A stretch of DNA of 64,000 bases from Atopsyche davidsoni (GCA_022113835.1 JAILWY010000021.1:8804001-8868000); one strand, 5' to 3'; positions 1 through 10,830 are shown, counted from the first letter of the stretch. Numbers and translations are program-made. Notes: generated by a model from the sequence alone, not told the origin.

Positions 1-2879
1 TAATACCGCTCTCCCCTGAGCGTATTATGAATTATGCCGAAATGTATGGAGGCGGATTTATTCGTGCGATAAAGTAAATTTATCTCATTAATTAAAACTA
101 ATTGAATTACCTGATCTTTTTTTTGGGTGCGTGCCCCTTTTGCTTGCTGATATTCAAGCGCTCGCTACACTGTTAGAATATTCAACGCTATAAATTTTTC
201 GATGAATATAAGTTTTAAACTATTATTAATTATGTTATAACGTATGAAACTTCTTCAGAATTTATGATATACACATAAACCAAATTTCCAATATTAACAA
301 CATGCATTCATAGGGCGTTATATTTAAAAGAAAACTGTTTAATTTTTTGAAACATTAAAGACCACCTAGTTCCAATTAATTCCTCTCTACATTAAAAAAA
401 CCTCATTCTTAAACTTTCTCAGTATCTATATACATCCTTTGCCAGCCCATGTTAAATTCATTTTATAAAAGTAAAAAGTTCACAATTTTGACTCACTATA
501 CATGTATGTTTCTTGGTGTTATATACTTCATTTACCTCAAGGTTACTAATGGCGTTACTGAATAGACTATGTTGTACCGTAAATGAAGCCTGTTGTACTC
601 TTGTATGTATCTCACATATGTGGTGGCTTTCAATTATACAACTAATTAAATATTCACGTCTGATTCAACAGTGTTCAGGTTACGTATAGGGTCATGTAAC
701 AAGGACACACTCTAACGACCGACGCACGCATCCAGAGAACACCCACTAGCAATCTCATACGTGTAGGTAGATCAATGAAATATTTACAACACACGAAGTA
801 ACAAGATTAGAAAAAAAAACAAATAAGATTAGAAGCATCTAAAAAAATAATTTTTCTTCATCTTATATTTATATTACTAAGAGCTATAAACTTCAGTTTC
901 TATATGCGACTGTCATTTAAGCAACGCAATTGGGAGGGCATACTCGACTTATCGATTATTTGGAACGACGACTTCGTTATGGCGAATAAGTAAATGAGTG
1001 AATTTATCGATAAATGTAAATTCATGAAATACTGTTTCGATAATTGGATGATGGATGGTGTTTGAATAAAATATAAAAAGGCTATACTCATAATATAAAA
1101 AAAAATAATAACCAGTAAACATCGAGTGTGAGACATTAGATCTTTGTGTTGTCAAAATTTAAAAAAATAGGCTTTTGTGTGATGGTGATATGTTCTTGAT
1201 ATTTTCAGCATCACATCTTAAAATTCCTGTTCTTTGGTATTTTTATCTGTTTTCAGAATTTAAGTTTAATTTAAAAAAGACCGGATCCAGTATATTAGCA
1301 ATTGATCTATCGATCCGTACATCGCATTCAATTATTGTCACACTCGGACTCAATAACAAAGATCTACAATACACATTTATCGAGTGTTATATTTCTACTT
1401 GTTGTTATGATCCAAGCTTCAGAGGTTGAGTGATAAATTGATTATATACTGGCGAGAGACACTCAAGCTCAGGTAATCTGAGAATCATACAGACTATCCT
1501 ACTCTGTTAGTGTTGAGCTCAAAAACTGCCGCATAAAGTTTATATTACAGGTGTTTTGCTTCTTTTTGGACCTGAATACTTTTTTAAATAAAAAATCTAT
1601 ATATTTTTATTGCAATCAAACTGATACCTCTCGATCTGCGTAATAACATATTTAGTAATGGATCACCGAGAAAATATTTTTATTTTGGTTACGATACAAA
1701 TATGTTGGGTTTCTCATTGAAAGTCTATAGAAAGGCGCTCTTATATATTTTATTATTAGTAGTCAAACCAAAACCTGGGCTGATTTCACGGCTCCCTGGC
1801 TATTCATTGAATACGCGGTATTGTGCGTTGCTTTGTTGTGTACCTACATGTGTTTTTAAGTATTGTTTGGTTTTGTTCCACCGGCAAACAGCGTTGTAAG
1901 CAATCAATATTTCGGGCATTGAATTCAGAGTGGATGTGTGTTTTATTTTATTTATCGTAGTTCTCATAAGATCTTAAAAAATGTGCCCCTTTGATAAACC
2001 TAGAATTTTTCCCTCCGAGAAATTTTAATACCATATATTTATTTGTGACGTGCCAATGTATTATAAACAATTCTAAATTATCTAAATCATCACATTATTA
2101 TTATTACTGTTTCGAGTGTATTTTTCTTCAAGCTCTCAACCACTAGTTACATTATTCTTCGGGTAGCGAAATGCTAAGTATACATCTCTTAATACTGCAT
2201 TGAATTACTTTGAGCCTTTTTATGTTTTTATATTCGTTTATATACTCAAAACCTATCGATACATATTTTAAATCCACTCAGTTAAAATACGTTAATTATA
2301 TGGCAAGATGGAAAAAATATTTCGAAAACTACTTTATACAAATAAATTTTACCCTAGCTTAGACTAGGTGTTGATTCATCTTGTTGACATCTATTTGGGT
2401 TAACTAGCAAACCCGACTTAATAGAGGTTTGATGAATATATAATGTTTATCCAGTCAATCGATTGAATAATAAATAGCATGTGTGTATTTAAAAGATATC
2501 GTTTATTTTAAATGGATTCAAAATAGTACTGTGCATTTTATAACATATACGTAGTATAGTTATATCATGGTTGCATGACAAAAGACCATTGCCAGCATTA
2601 TGTGCATGGCTGCAGATCTCATTTTCTCATACGAAGGGTAGTTTATTTCAAAAGATTTATGCATGGAATTTGTAGATTTTATTTATTTTAGTAAAATTTA
2701 TTGTTAGTAATAAATTCACTATTTTTATAAATTAAAAGCAGCGTAAGAATATTTTTTTAATTTTTCGTTTCAATTATTCCGGCAAGGATTTCGAGTATTA
2801 TTGATAAAAGTGCGTACACAACAAATATATAAAATATTCCATCAAAAGTTTACCCAATAAATCTCGTAATTTCGTTCAA
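1..2879. other. AT-rich DNA without a supported gene
   Basis: I see homopolymer runs and short open frames only. None of the short frames has a recognisable domain, a good splice context or a codon bias that stands out from the background. The first 90 bases and about 700-760 are slightly richer in G+C. Confidence 0.6.
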
Positions 2880-3425
2880 ATAAATCCCAAGTCCAATAAA
2901 TAAGCCAGCCTTATCAGGCCCGCGGAACGCACTATCTCCCTAAACAAAACAATCAAGCTGCAAAACTTTAGATATTCCTTATATTATGTCAAAAAAAACA
3001 AGTTCATTCACGAACAATAAGCCACAAAAAATAACACCTCAAGGATTGTTACATCAAGCCGGGCGTAAAAATTTAAAAGCTCTCTCACCTCGGATATTTT
3101 CCTCGCGCTCGGCGGGCCCTTTTAATTTATTCATCGAGTTTTGTTTGGGGTTTAGCAAACGGCGGTAAATCGTGGGCTGACCTTTATTTATGCTACAGTT
3201 GCCGTGTTATCCGCGGGTTAACACGGCCCGGTGCCAATCTGCCGCTTCATACACTGCGGCCCGTCTAGGAATAATCCCACGGCCGCGATGATTTATTCGG
3301 AGTTATCATTTCCCCGCGCTGCGTTCGGCGCGCCGTAATTTATAAGTGTAATATGAAGAAGTCGTGGGCGGAATTTCGTTTTTGTATCGCGTTTTATTGG
3401 GGATAAATAAACGCGCGATGATAAA
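2880..3425. promoter_or_regulatory. GC-richer island, possible conserved non-coding element
   Basis: Base composition rises sharply against AT-rich flanks and CpG dinucleotides are frequent. Homeodomain- and Hox-like words such as TTTATTTATG and TAATTTATA are present. No long open frame with a recognisable domain runs through it. A regulatory role is inference from composition only. Confidence 0.3.
3201..3227. other. Perfect 9-bp inverted repeat around CCGCGG
   Basis: GCCGTGTTA at 3201-3209 is repeated inverted as TAACACGGC at 3219-3227. The 9-base loop contains the palindrome CCGCGG. It could be a dimeric protein site or a hairpin. No T-run follows, so a terminator is not indicated. Confidence 0.5.
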
Positions 3426-3953
3426 TCGGGGCTATTTGACGTAATTGTTTCGCACCGCTGCCGATTGTGTTGGTTAACATCACCTCGCGTGGAACCTTAA
3501 AGAAAATATGGTACTTGTTTTTTATCCGACCACCAAAATTTTTTAATGTACATGTACTCGCAGAGATAAGAATCTATCATGTGACGATGAGTCCCGTTGT
3601 GGCGTTTATTTCGTTCATTGCAGATTTCCAAGACCGCTCGATTCGTTGAGTTAGGTTAGGTTAGGTTAAAAAAAAAAGGTTAGTTATAATCGGGGCTATT
3701 TGACGTAATTGTTTCGCACCGCTGCCGATTGTGTTGGTTAACATCACCTCGCGTGGAACCTTAAAGAAAATATGGTACTTGTTTTTTATCCGACCACCAA
3801 AATTTTTTAATGTACATGTACTCGCAGAGATAAAAATCTATCATGTGACGATGAGTCCCGTTGTGGCGTTTATTTCGTTCATTGCAGATTTCCAAGACCG
3901 CTCGATTCGTTGAGTTAGGTTAGGTTAGGTTAAAAAAAAAAGGTTAGTTATAA
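3426..3953. repeat. 264-bp tandem duplication, two nearly identical copies
   Basis: Unit 1 spans 3426-3689 and unit 2 spans 3690-3953. In the stretches I compared they differ at one base (AGATAAGAA versus AGATAAAAA near 3570/3834), so the duplication is young or an assembly artefact. Each unit holds 84 bp of flanking DNA followed by most of a small inverted-repeat transposon. Each unit ends in a TTAGG-type run, a run of ten A and GGTTAGTTATAA. The junction has ATAA microhomology with the left boundary. Confidence 0.85.
3651..3668 (+). repeat. Short TTAGG telomere-type run
   Basis: Three and a half TTAGG units (insect telomere motif) precede an A-run. The same run recurs at about 3915-3932 in the second copy of the duplication. 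It lies inside a small transposon, so it is more likely part of that element's sequence than a telomere remnant. Confidence 0.6.
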
Positions 3954-3985
3954 GTTTTTTGGTGGTCGGATAAAAAACAAGTACC
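3774..3985. mobile_element. 212-bp non-autonomous element, 29-bp perfect TIRs, 8-bp TSD
   Basis: The left end starts GGTACTTGTTTTTTATCC and the right end is its exact reverse complement over 29 bp. Both sides are flanked by GAAAATAT (3766-3773 and 3986-3993), a perfect 8-bp target duplication. The interior carries the TTAGG run and an A-run and no coding capacity. An 8-bp duplication fits hAT, P or Merlin superfamilies. The GG start is unlike the usual hAT CAG, so the superfamily is left open. A partial second copy with the right TIR missing lies at 3510-3689 because of the tandem duplication. Confidence 0.85.
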
Positions 3986-4007
3986 GAAAATATAATTCAC
4001 ATATATA

Positions 4008-4454
4008 CAGTGTATTAATTTTTTCGAGCTTTATTCATAGTATTGTCCATCGCTGGCCACTGCTTTTTCCCATCTTTAGGGCAAATTGTGGATTCCATCC
4101 CAAAGGAACTGTTCGTCTTTTGAAGCCAAGAAAGAATGAAGCCAATTTTTGATACCCTGTTCAGAAGTGAAGCGTATTCCAGAAAGGGCATTCTGCATCG
4201 ATTGAAACAAGTGGTAGTCGGAAGGGGCAAGGTCTGGGCAACAAGGCAATTGATGCAGAATTTCCCATCCACTGTTTTCCAAATAGGTTTTAATGATTTT
4301 AAAAATGATGTATACACTTCACCGCTATAACATATACTGAAAACAAAAGCGCAATAATGACGCTTCACAATGAAATGTTATAGTATAGCCTGATGCGATT
4401 CAATACTAGTAACGCCATCTCTTAGAAAATCCAAAAAAATTTATGCACACACCG
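4008..4454 (-). mobile_element. Mariner element, 447-bp internal-deletion derivative
   Basis: Imperfect terminal inverted repeats read CAGTGTATTAATTTTTT at the left and CGGTGTGTGCATAAATTTTT, reverse complemented, at the right. TA dinucleotides flank both ends (4006-4007, 4455-4456), the mariner target duplication. The interior encodes only the C-terminal third of a transposase on the minus strand. The helix-turn-helix and first catalytic aspartate are gone, so the copy could move only with a transposase supplied in trans. Confidence 0.85.
4015..4290 (-). pseudogene. Mariner transposase, C-terminal remnant
   Basis: The minus strand encodes the end of a mariner DD34D transposase, the enzyme that cuts and pastes the element at TA sites. 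The motif PDLAPSDYHLF holds the third catalytic aspartate. It is followed by the family's C-terminal pattern (ALSG..FTSEQGIKNWLHSFLASKDEQF, then W.GIHNLP). The reading frame then shifts: the last stretch, starting KDGKKQW, continues in another frame. Full-length family members run to about 340-350 residues, so at most a third remains. The nuclease cannot be active because the first two aspartates are missing. Confidence 0.85.
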
Positions 4455-4572
4455 TATACATAAAAATACTCTCACAAAAATGTCTCCAAATATTAAATCA
4501 TGTGAGCATTTATCACTAACCTGAGCCAGTGTTCATGGTATTCTATTATAATATAATCCTTTTTTAACATAG

Positions 4573-4785
4573 CTCGGGGGTTTAGATCTGATACTTCTTC
4601 TGCAGCACGCTACAGAAACAATAGCAGAAGCCCTCTCACCTCGACAAAGTACTTCCATAGCACACTCCTCCACAATCATTCCAAGTCAACTACTTTATTA
4701 CCGATCCTTTACACACGGTCAGGGTATAAAATGGCAGTCATATGTAAGCAACATAATCGGGAAAGCGGGGAGGTAATATTGTAAA
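4573..4785 (+). repeat. Dispersed 213-bp repeat, copy 1
   Basis: This stretch is matched in inverted orientation by 7170-7385. Shared words include GATACTTCTTCTGCAGCA, CCACAATCATTCCAAGTC, ATCCTTTACACAC and GCGGGGAGGTA, in the same order with small indels. No open frame or target duplication is visible. It is probably an uncharacterised transposon-derived repeat. Confidence 0.7.
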
Positions 4786-5527
4786 ATTATTTAATACAGA
4801 CTCATGACATGTGTTTTTTTTTTTGAAAAATTCATTTGGAGACCACCCAAGAACCGAGTGATTTTCTTTCACCTCTTTTCTACCTTTTAATTAAACATTA
4901 GTTCTCGTAAGACACTATACGTCTGAGTTGAAAATGTCACATATCAATGTAACTGCTTAATTCCAAATACTAATATTGTTTAGTCAAACTTGTCTTGGAA
5001 GATTTAAACAATAAAGTTGTTGTACTAATATCGCATTGTTTATTTATCACAGTTAGGCTTTATGTTTTAATTACTTAAACTGTCAAAATATGTTACAAAG
5101 ATTTACAAATTTATATCGCAGGTTTGCATCCACCAAACACTAGCGGTTGAATTGATGCGTATGCGTTAATTAAGTACGTCATTTACAGAAATTAACACAT
5201 CACTCTGCGTCGAATTTTTTTATTTCCAACTGACAGTTTTTCCACAAGTTAATAACTGCACACTTCCGCGCATGTGAGTTGTTTTGAAATTATATGAAAT
5301 GATTGTAAGTTTGAAATTGATGGATAGCCCGGCGAGCTTTAAGTTGCTTTATAACTTGACGTTTCTAATCGACTAGCGTGCTCGCCGCCTTCCGGCCGTT
5401 TGTTAAAAATCATGTAAACACTTCGTACTCACCGTAGCCTAGTTTATACCCAAGTGCTTAGCTCTTCCCATTCCCGTGGATGTACATATGTATTCAAAGC
5501 AAATTAATTATTTCTAGTACCTTGTAG
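4786..5527. other. AT-rich spacer
   Basis: No gene is supported here. A slightly GC-richer segment at 5320-5400 contains an 8-bp perfect inverted repeat, listed separately. Confidence 0.55.
5330..5387. other. Inverted repeat CGGCGAGC ... GCTCGCCG
   Basis: Exact 8-bp arms lie at 5330-5337 and 5380-5387, separated by 42 bases. Inside is a second small hairpin, AAGTT/AACTT. It stands out in otherwise AT-rich DNA. Its function is unknown. Confidence 0.4.
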
Positions 5528-6775
5528 ATCAAAACAAAGCTCTGCTAATGTTACAAAAACACTGATGAGTTTGTATTTATTATAAAGCTAACTAAGTCAC
5601 GAAATTAAATCTGATGAAAACTTCAAACAAACATGAACTGCAATGAATTTGACAACAATATTTTAATCATAAAAGCTTTTAAAATGTTTTCACCGTGTGT
5701 ATTTAATTTTAGCTCACTTTGAATAAACAAATAATTTTAAAAAGCTGATAGATCTATGATATTTTATTAAATTTCTCAAAATGTTGATAGTGCTAAATAT
5801 TTTCCCTGACACGTAGTTCTAATGAGTATTAATACATGATAGATCATTCAAATATTTTTTAAATATATAAATATAAAATTTTAAACACAGTATAATAAAA
5901 TTTTAAAAACATAAATAAAACGTACTCAACCCATTTTCAGTTTTAAAAACTAGAAGTACTTTAAAAAAAAAACTGAATTTCAAAACTAGACGTGGAGCGA
6001 GCATTGAATTCAATATTTACCGTCAACAATGCCTGCGGTAAAGTGTTTCTAATGAATTATTCATTCATTAATTAGTTCATGCAAACATAATGTACGTGCG
6101 CAAAACATAGTGGGGAGCTGAAAACATACTGTCATGATACAATTATAATTCTATTGTGTTAATTACTTTTTTACGTGTGCCTCGTGTGTGCACGGGCAGG
6201 TATTTTTTAACAATTGTTCGATATAGGAGACTTGTTTGACTGAATTTCCACTTAGTTGGTGGTTACACAGAGCTGAGTAAATAATCGCTCAAAAATTGCA
6301 ATGATGAGCCATTTTAGTCCTAAACCTGAACAATATATTTAATTATTAAAATGATTTATTTAAAAATATATTTAATTTTGGAAATATTGATTGTAAGACG
6401 GTTATCCGTTACATTACTGTAATATCTATATTTATTTATTAAAATTAATTTTAATAATTAAATACCCATTCGAACTACGTGTCAGGGAAAATATTTAGCA
6501 CAATCAACATTTTGAGAAATTTAATAAAATATCATAGATCTATCAGATATTTAAAATTATTTGTTTATTCAAAGTGAGCTAAAATTAAATACACACGGTG
6601 AAAACATTTTAATGTATAATACTTTAAAAGCTTTTGTGATTAAAATATTGTCAAATTCATTGCAGTTCATGTTTGTTTGAAGTTTTCATCAGATTTAATT
6701 TCGTGACTTAGTTAACTTTATAATAAATACAAACTCATCAGTGTTTTTGTAATATTAGCAGAGCTTTGTTTTGAT
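5528..6775. mobile_element. Fold-back-like element with about 300-bp inverted arms
   Basis: The left arm (5528-5824) and right arm (6468-6775) are reverse complements with scattered substitutions and small indels. They share for example ATCAAAACAAAGCTCTGC at the outer ends and CCCTGACACGTAGTTC at the inner ends. The 640-bp centre is unrelated and AT-rich, with no transposase. I saw no clean target duplication. It could be a non-autonomous element with very long TIRs, or two copies of a repeat inserted in opposite orientation. Confidence 0.75.
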
Positions 6776-7169
6776 TCATATTGTTAAAACTCTAGTTTTA
6801 GATTCATTTACGTAACGTTACGTTTTGTGTACAATATTAAAATATTTAGTGCCGATATCAATTCAAAGTATTTAAAAAAACCTTCCTTCATATACATTAA
6901 ATTGTTAAATTAATCGGTATTAAAATAATATGAAAGGAATTACTTGATCAAGTAAAAATAAAATGCATACTTTATATTTTTAATCAAAAATAAATATTTT
7001 TGAACTGTTATAATGTAGTCTTTAATTTTTTTTTTTTTCTGGTACGTTTTTGCTTTTCAATGTACTTGTTACATTATTTTTTTATAAACAACTCATAGAT
7101 TTTTTTTATGATTTGAATCATGTTTATAAATATTGTATTTTTATTAAACTCATCAAGGCTATAAAATGA
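6776..7169. other. AT-rich spacer
   Basis: Long A and T runs, no gene and no repeat that I can match elsewhere in the window. Confidence 0.55.
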
Positions 7170-7385
7170 ATTTTATATTATGACCAATAGTATACCTCCC
7201 CGCACTCTCCATTGTGTTGCTTGTGCATTCTGAGCGTGTGTAAAGGATAGGTAATGGAGTAGTGGACTTGGAATGATTGTGGAAGGATGTTCTCTGGAAG
7301 TAAGTACCCTGTCAAGGTAGAGGGCTCCTGCAATTGTTAATGTAGCTTGCTGCAGAAGAAGTATCAAATTTAAAAACCAGAGGTT
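7170..7385 (-). repeat. Dispersed 213-bp repeat, copy 2 (inverted relative to copy 1)
   Basis: The reverse complement of this stretch aligns along its whole length to 4573-4785, with the same word order and a few small indels. The only open frame here, minus strand 7173-7367, has no recognised motif and is probably fortuitous. Confidence 0.7.
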
Positions 7386-8110
7386 TGTAATGAAAGAATT
7401 ATATAATAATGCTATTGGGCAGCAGCAATACGCGGTGTAGAAGGATTTGGTGACCCACTATACATTTTTCTCCTTAACAACCATGAACACTAATTCAGCA
7501 TAAGTTTATGCTTAGTGAGAAGGTCGCCGACCTACTCTGAGGAGAGGCACTTGATGTTTATTAAACAATTAAAAATAAATTTAATCACAAAATTAACAAT
7601 TCACAAAGTTATATTTTCGCCTTATATCCTCATTATTAATGTTGTATTTATCATTCCATTCGCGGTCCTCAACTCGTAAAAACAGACTCCTCGTTCATAT
7701 CACTTCAGTGAGGATGTTTTCCGCCGTTACGGAAATGAATGCAACATCAGCGGTCAAAGGGTCAGATGGTAATAAATACTACAGCAATACCAATAAAACT
7801 TAACCATACAAAAAGCCTTGAATTTAAAATAGATTCATGTAATTCAATTAAAAAAGATAACTCATTAATTTTTTTTTATAATTGTACATTACATAAAAGG
7901 TCGTTATTAAAAAAATAGTAAGAGTGATTACGGATTTTTATAATACTAGTTGCCAAACGAAAATTTTATTCAACAATACATACAGGGAAGATCTAAATGA
8001 CCTTCTCTGAGAAGAGGCACCCGATGAAGAATTCAATTCTATAAAAAAAATGCATGCCAGATATTTGTAAAAAAAAAAAAAAAACCAATTCTTATTTCCA
8101 CCTTGACGGC
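7386..8110. other. AT-rich stretch with two similar short motifs
   Basis: The words CTCTGAGGAGAGGCAC (7534-7549) and CTCTGAGAAGAGGCAC (about 8004-8019) recur about 470 bp apart. They resemble the 3' end of the LINE remnant on the other strand at 17.1 kb (GAGGAGAGGCGTCAGAAG). They may be 3'-end scraps of related retroposons. No gene is supported. Confidence 0.35.
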
Positions 8111-8420
8111 GGTGTTTTTATTTATTTTTTCTTAGCTCACGTATGCAAGGAGGCGGCGGTGAATCCAAGACGCTTAGCATGAAATTGGAAACAGTCGCCG
8201 GTGGCAGGGACTTTAAGGATATCAGTCAGTTTAGTTGGGATTTATGTGTCCCCGACGAGGCCGCGGAGGAGACGCTCGGACCGCGTGACGTCACCTGCCG
8301 ACTTGAGTAACAAGTGTGAACTCAAATATGCATGAGGAGAAGCTGGCGGAAGATTCCGCAGATACTTCGGCCGGTGCTCTTGGAAACATCAGAATTGTAA
8401 ATTAGACTGATGCCACTCAA
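8111..8420. promoter_or_regulatory. GC-richer island with a perfect CRE
   Basis: Composition changes abruptly from AT-rich to GC-rich. A palindromic cAMP-response element TGACGTCA sits at 8286-8293 and overlaps an E-box CACCTG. I see no coding frame. It could be an enhancer or promoter, but nothing here proves transcription. Confidence 0.35.
8286..8293. promoter_or_regulatory. Palindromic CRE TGACGTCA
   Basis: An exact match to the CREB/ATF binding palindrome, placed inside a GC-richer island. A second exact copy lies at 32064-32071. Confidence 0.4.
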
Positions 8421-8647
8421 AGCCCCGTACATACGAGGGTTGTTGTATAATTTACTGTGTTAATTTTTAATTCATCCATGTTCGATATCTTTCCGTCTGT
8501 TTCAATATTTATATAATTATTTGGGGCTCATACGGGAATCGACTTTGCTTGAGTGATCTTAAATTTTGCTCTTATTATTTATTTGTTTCATCTCAAAATA
8601 AGAGACGGCGCATTAATTGTATTCACTAGTAAATTTTTTGTAACATA

Positions 8648-9534
8648 CGAGGGCAGTCCGATGAGTACTTAGCCTACAAAAGAAAAACAAAAAGCTTGGA
8701 AAAGTGGCGATTTATTTCTCAAAATAGTATTTTTTTAGCTCGATACACTTGACCCAGCGATGCTTCAACTTCTTTAAACCATTTGAAAAATACGTTTTCT
8801 CGAGGTCTGCACGTTTGCCGGGTGTAGTCCACTGTTTCGACTGTTCCTTGGTCTCTGGTGTGTAACAGTGAATCCATGTTTCGTCGACGGTCACGAAACG
8901 ACGCAGAAACTTCTTCGGATTGCGCTTAAACAGCGTCAAACACTGCTCCGAAGTGGTCTCACGGTTGCGCTTGTTGTCCGGAGTGAGCAAACGCGGCACC
9001 CATCCCGCCGACAACTTTCTCAAGCCCAAAATTTCATGCAGGATATGACCCACGCGGTCTTTTAAGATGCCTACTGTTTCAGCTTTCTTGCGCACCTTCA
9101 ATCGGCGGTCTGCCAATACGGGATCGTGGATTTTTGTCACGTTATCCTCCGTGGTAGCCATTTTCGAGGCACCTGGGCGTGGCTCATCAAAAACCGACGT
9201 GCGACCACGTTGAAACTCGTTAAACCAATTTTTGACGGTCGCCATCGAAGGAGAAGAGTCACCGTACACAGCATCCAAGCGTTCCTTGATTTCGCTAGGT
9301 GATTTCCCTTCCAAAAACAAGAATTGAATCACCAACCGATATTGCTATTTTTCCATTTTTCTAAAATACGCGTACACGTCCGCTTCCACACGCGGTCAAA
9401 ACAAAACTACGAGTCCGATTCGGCTGAAATTTTGACAGTGGCCGTCTACAAAAATTGAATATACGGTAGTAAATCTCTCTTGCGATACTAGCACCATCGG
9501 GCGGTGTGGCTAAGTACTTATCGGACCGCCCTCG
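8648..9534 (-). mobile_element. Mariner element with intact ends, 887 bp, internally deleted
   Basis: The left TIR begins CGAGGGCAGTCCGATGAGTA and the right TIR, reverse complemented, begins CGAGGGCGGTCCGATAAGTA. TA target duplications lie at 8646-8647 and 9535-9536. The similarity of the ends suggests moderate age. The transposase on the minus strand has lost its middle catalytic part. Full mariners are about 1.3 kb, so roughly 400 bp are missing. Confidence 0.92.
8712..9356 (-). pseudogene. Mariner transposase, catalytic core deleted
   Basis: The original start codon is probably ATG at 9356-9354, but codon 4 is TAG (9347-9345). The rest is open from 9344 to 8712. The N-terminal helix-turn-helix DNA-binding region is well kept (EGKSPSEIKERLDAVYGDSS, then VKNWFNEFQRG). 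WVPRLLT and the first catalytic motif TVDETWIH follow. After QSKQWTTPGKRA the frame jumps directly into the C-terminal tail (KTYF.NGLKKLKHRWVKCI). The segment with the second and third aspartates is therefore removed in frame. It might have bound its ends but could not cut DNA. Confidence 0.9.
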
Positions 9535-9840
9535 TATTATGTAATTGATTTCAATAATAAGAAGTTTATTTTTTTACACATTAAGTTAAAAAATATAAAA
9601 TAATTATTGATATAAAAAAGTAAAATAATGCTTTCACATCAACATATTAAAATAATAAAAGAAAATAAGCTATTCCGTTTTTTCTAAGAATCATTCTATT
9701 TATTTTGTTATTTGGTTTTTATAGTTGAATGAATCAGGCGAAAGTTTTTTTACATGTACTAAAACAACATCTCCCTCCGTGGACGATATCCGCCTGGCTC
9801 GTTAGCGGTAAAAAACAAGTTCATAATGTTTATATAGGAA
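9535..9840. other. AT-rich spacer
   Basis: No gene or repeat recognised. Confidence 0.55.
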
Positions 9841-10160
9841 ATATATTCCGCGGACGGTGAAAAGTAACCGGAACATTGCAATTTATTCTAACAACATGGA
9901 GTCCAGAAGATGATCCGAGCGCCGGATATCTGACCCCGAAATGGAATGTCAACACGCCATGTTTGTTTAGATTCGAATAACTTTTATCCTGAGCAAGAAC
10001 CATTCCGAGTGAAGACGTCATGTTTTTACTTCCGCCATCTTGGTTCCGGTTTTTTGTCGAAGGGAAAATATCACCAAAAGCCTGGCATTTCGAAAGTTTT
10101 TGTTTGGTTTGTGGAAAAAAAAACACTTAAGTTGAGTGCCTACCGCGGGTGCATTGTCAA
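9841..10160. other. Moderately GC-rich segment with an unrecognised open frame
   Basis: An open frame runs on the plus strand from ATG 9946 to 10488 (180 codons). Its end runs into a (TA)n microsatellite read as alternating Tyr-Ile, and no domain is recognisable, so I do not call a gene. The segment holds ACTTCCGCCATCTTGG (about 10029-10044), close to the YY1/Pho site GCCATCTT. A second open frame exists on the other strand, which points to chance openness. Confidence 0.25.
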
Positions 10161-10403
10161 TTGTGTTTTTTTGATTGTGGTGTTAAGAAAAGCCATGGAA
10201 GATCTTACATTTGACTGCAGATACGCTTTATGGCTTCAAATAAAACCCTTTTCTATTATTTTCAAGCATCTCCCCATACATATTTTATTCGGGGAAAAAG
10301 GCAAAAGTATATGTTTAAACGCACATGAAAAAGAATATTTCTCTATGACATCTCACACAAACACTTTATTCATATATAAATCGATAGGCATGTTTTTACT
10401 ACT

Positions 10404-10409
<6 letters not shown>

Positions 10410-10441
<32 letters not shown>
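10410..10441. repeat. (TA)n microsatellite
   Basis: About 16 TA units in an uninterrupted run. Confidence 0.9.
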
Positions 10442-10446
<5 letters not shown>

Positions 10447-10639
10447 ACACCTCAGAACTTATTAAAAGTATTCCAATACCTTAGTTAATAATGTGAACTT
10501 TATTAAATAAATATTTTTAGATATGGGAAAAATTACACCAACCAATTGGAAAATTTAAAATTCAATTTATATTTTAAAATACATGGCAGAAGCATGCCTT
10601 CCTTTGTAAATATCGAAGACACAGTATAAGCAATAATTA

Positions 10640-10830
10640 ATAGTGTTTTGCTGCACGCACTCTTAGCAAAGGTAACTGGGTCCGAGTTACCTGCGACAGG
10701 TGTATTCGGTACTGATTATAAGCCGTCGGACAAGCGCAGCCCCCGACTGGCCTGCCCAGCTTTCACACTTAAGAGAATATGGAATTTGGAATTTGCTTTG
10801 ATAAAGCTCCTTGGCATCCCTGTACACTGA
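10640..10830. promoter_or_regulatory. GC-richer patch
   Basis: It stands out from the AT-rich flanks by composition. No coding frame or known site is recognised beyond short GTAAC/GTTAC words. A possible conserved non-coding element, on composition only. Confidence 0.2.

Noticed and set aside
3201..3227. Rho-independent terminator
   Set aside because: No T-run follows the hairpin and the context is eukaryotic.
3467..3913. Two 60-codon frames with nearly identical peptides
   Set aside because: They are the same chance frame copied by the 264-bp tandem duplication.
9946..10488. 180-codon plus-strand open frame
   Set aside because: It runs into a (TA)n microsatellite, has no recognised domain, and overlaps an open frame on the other strand. 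Openness looks fortuitous.
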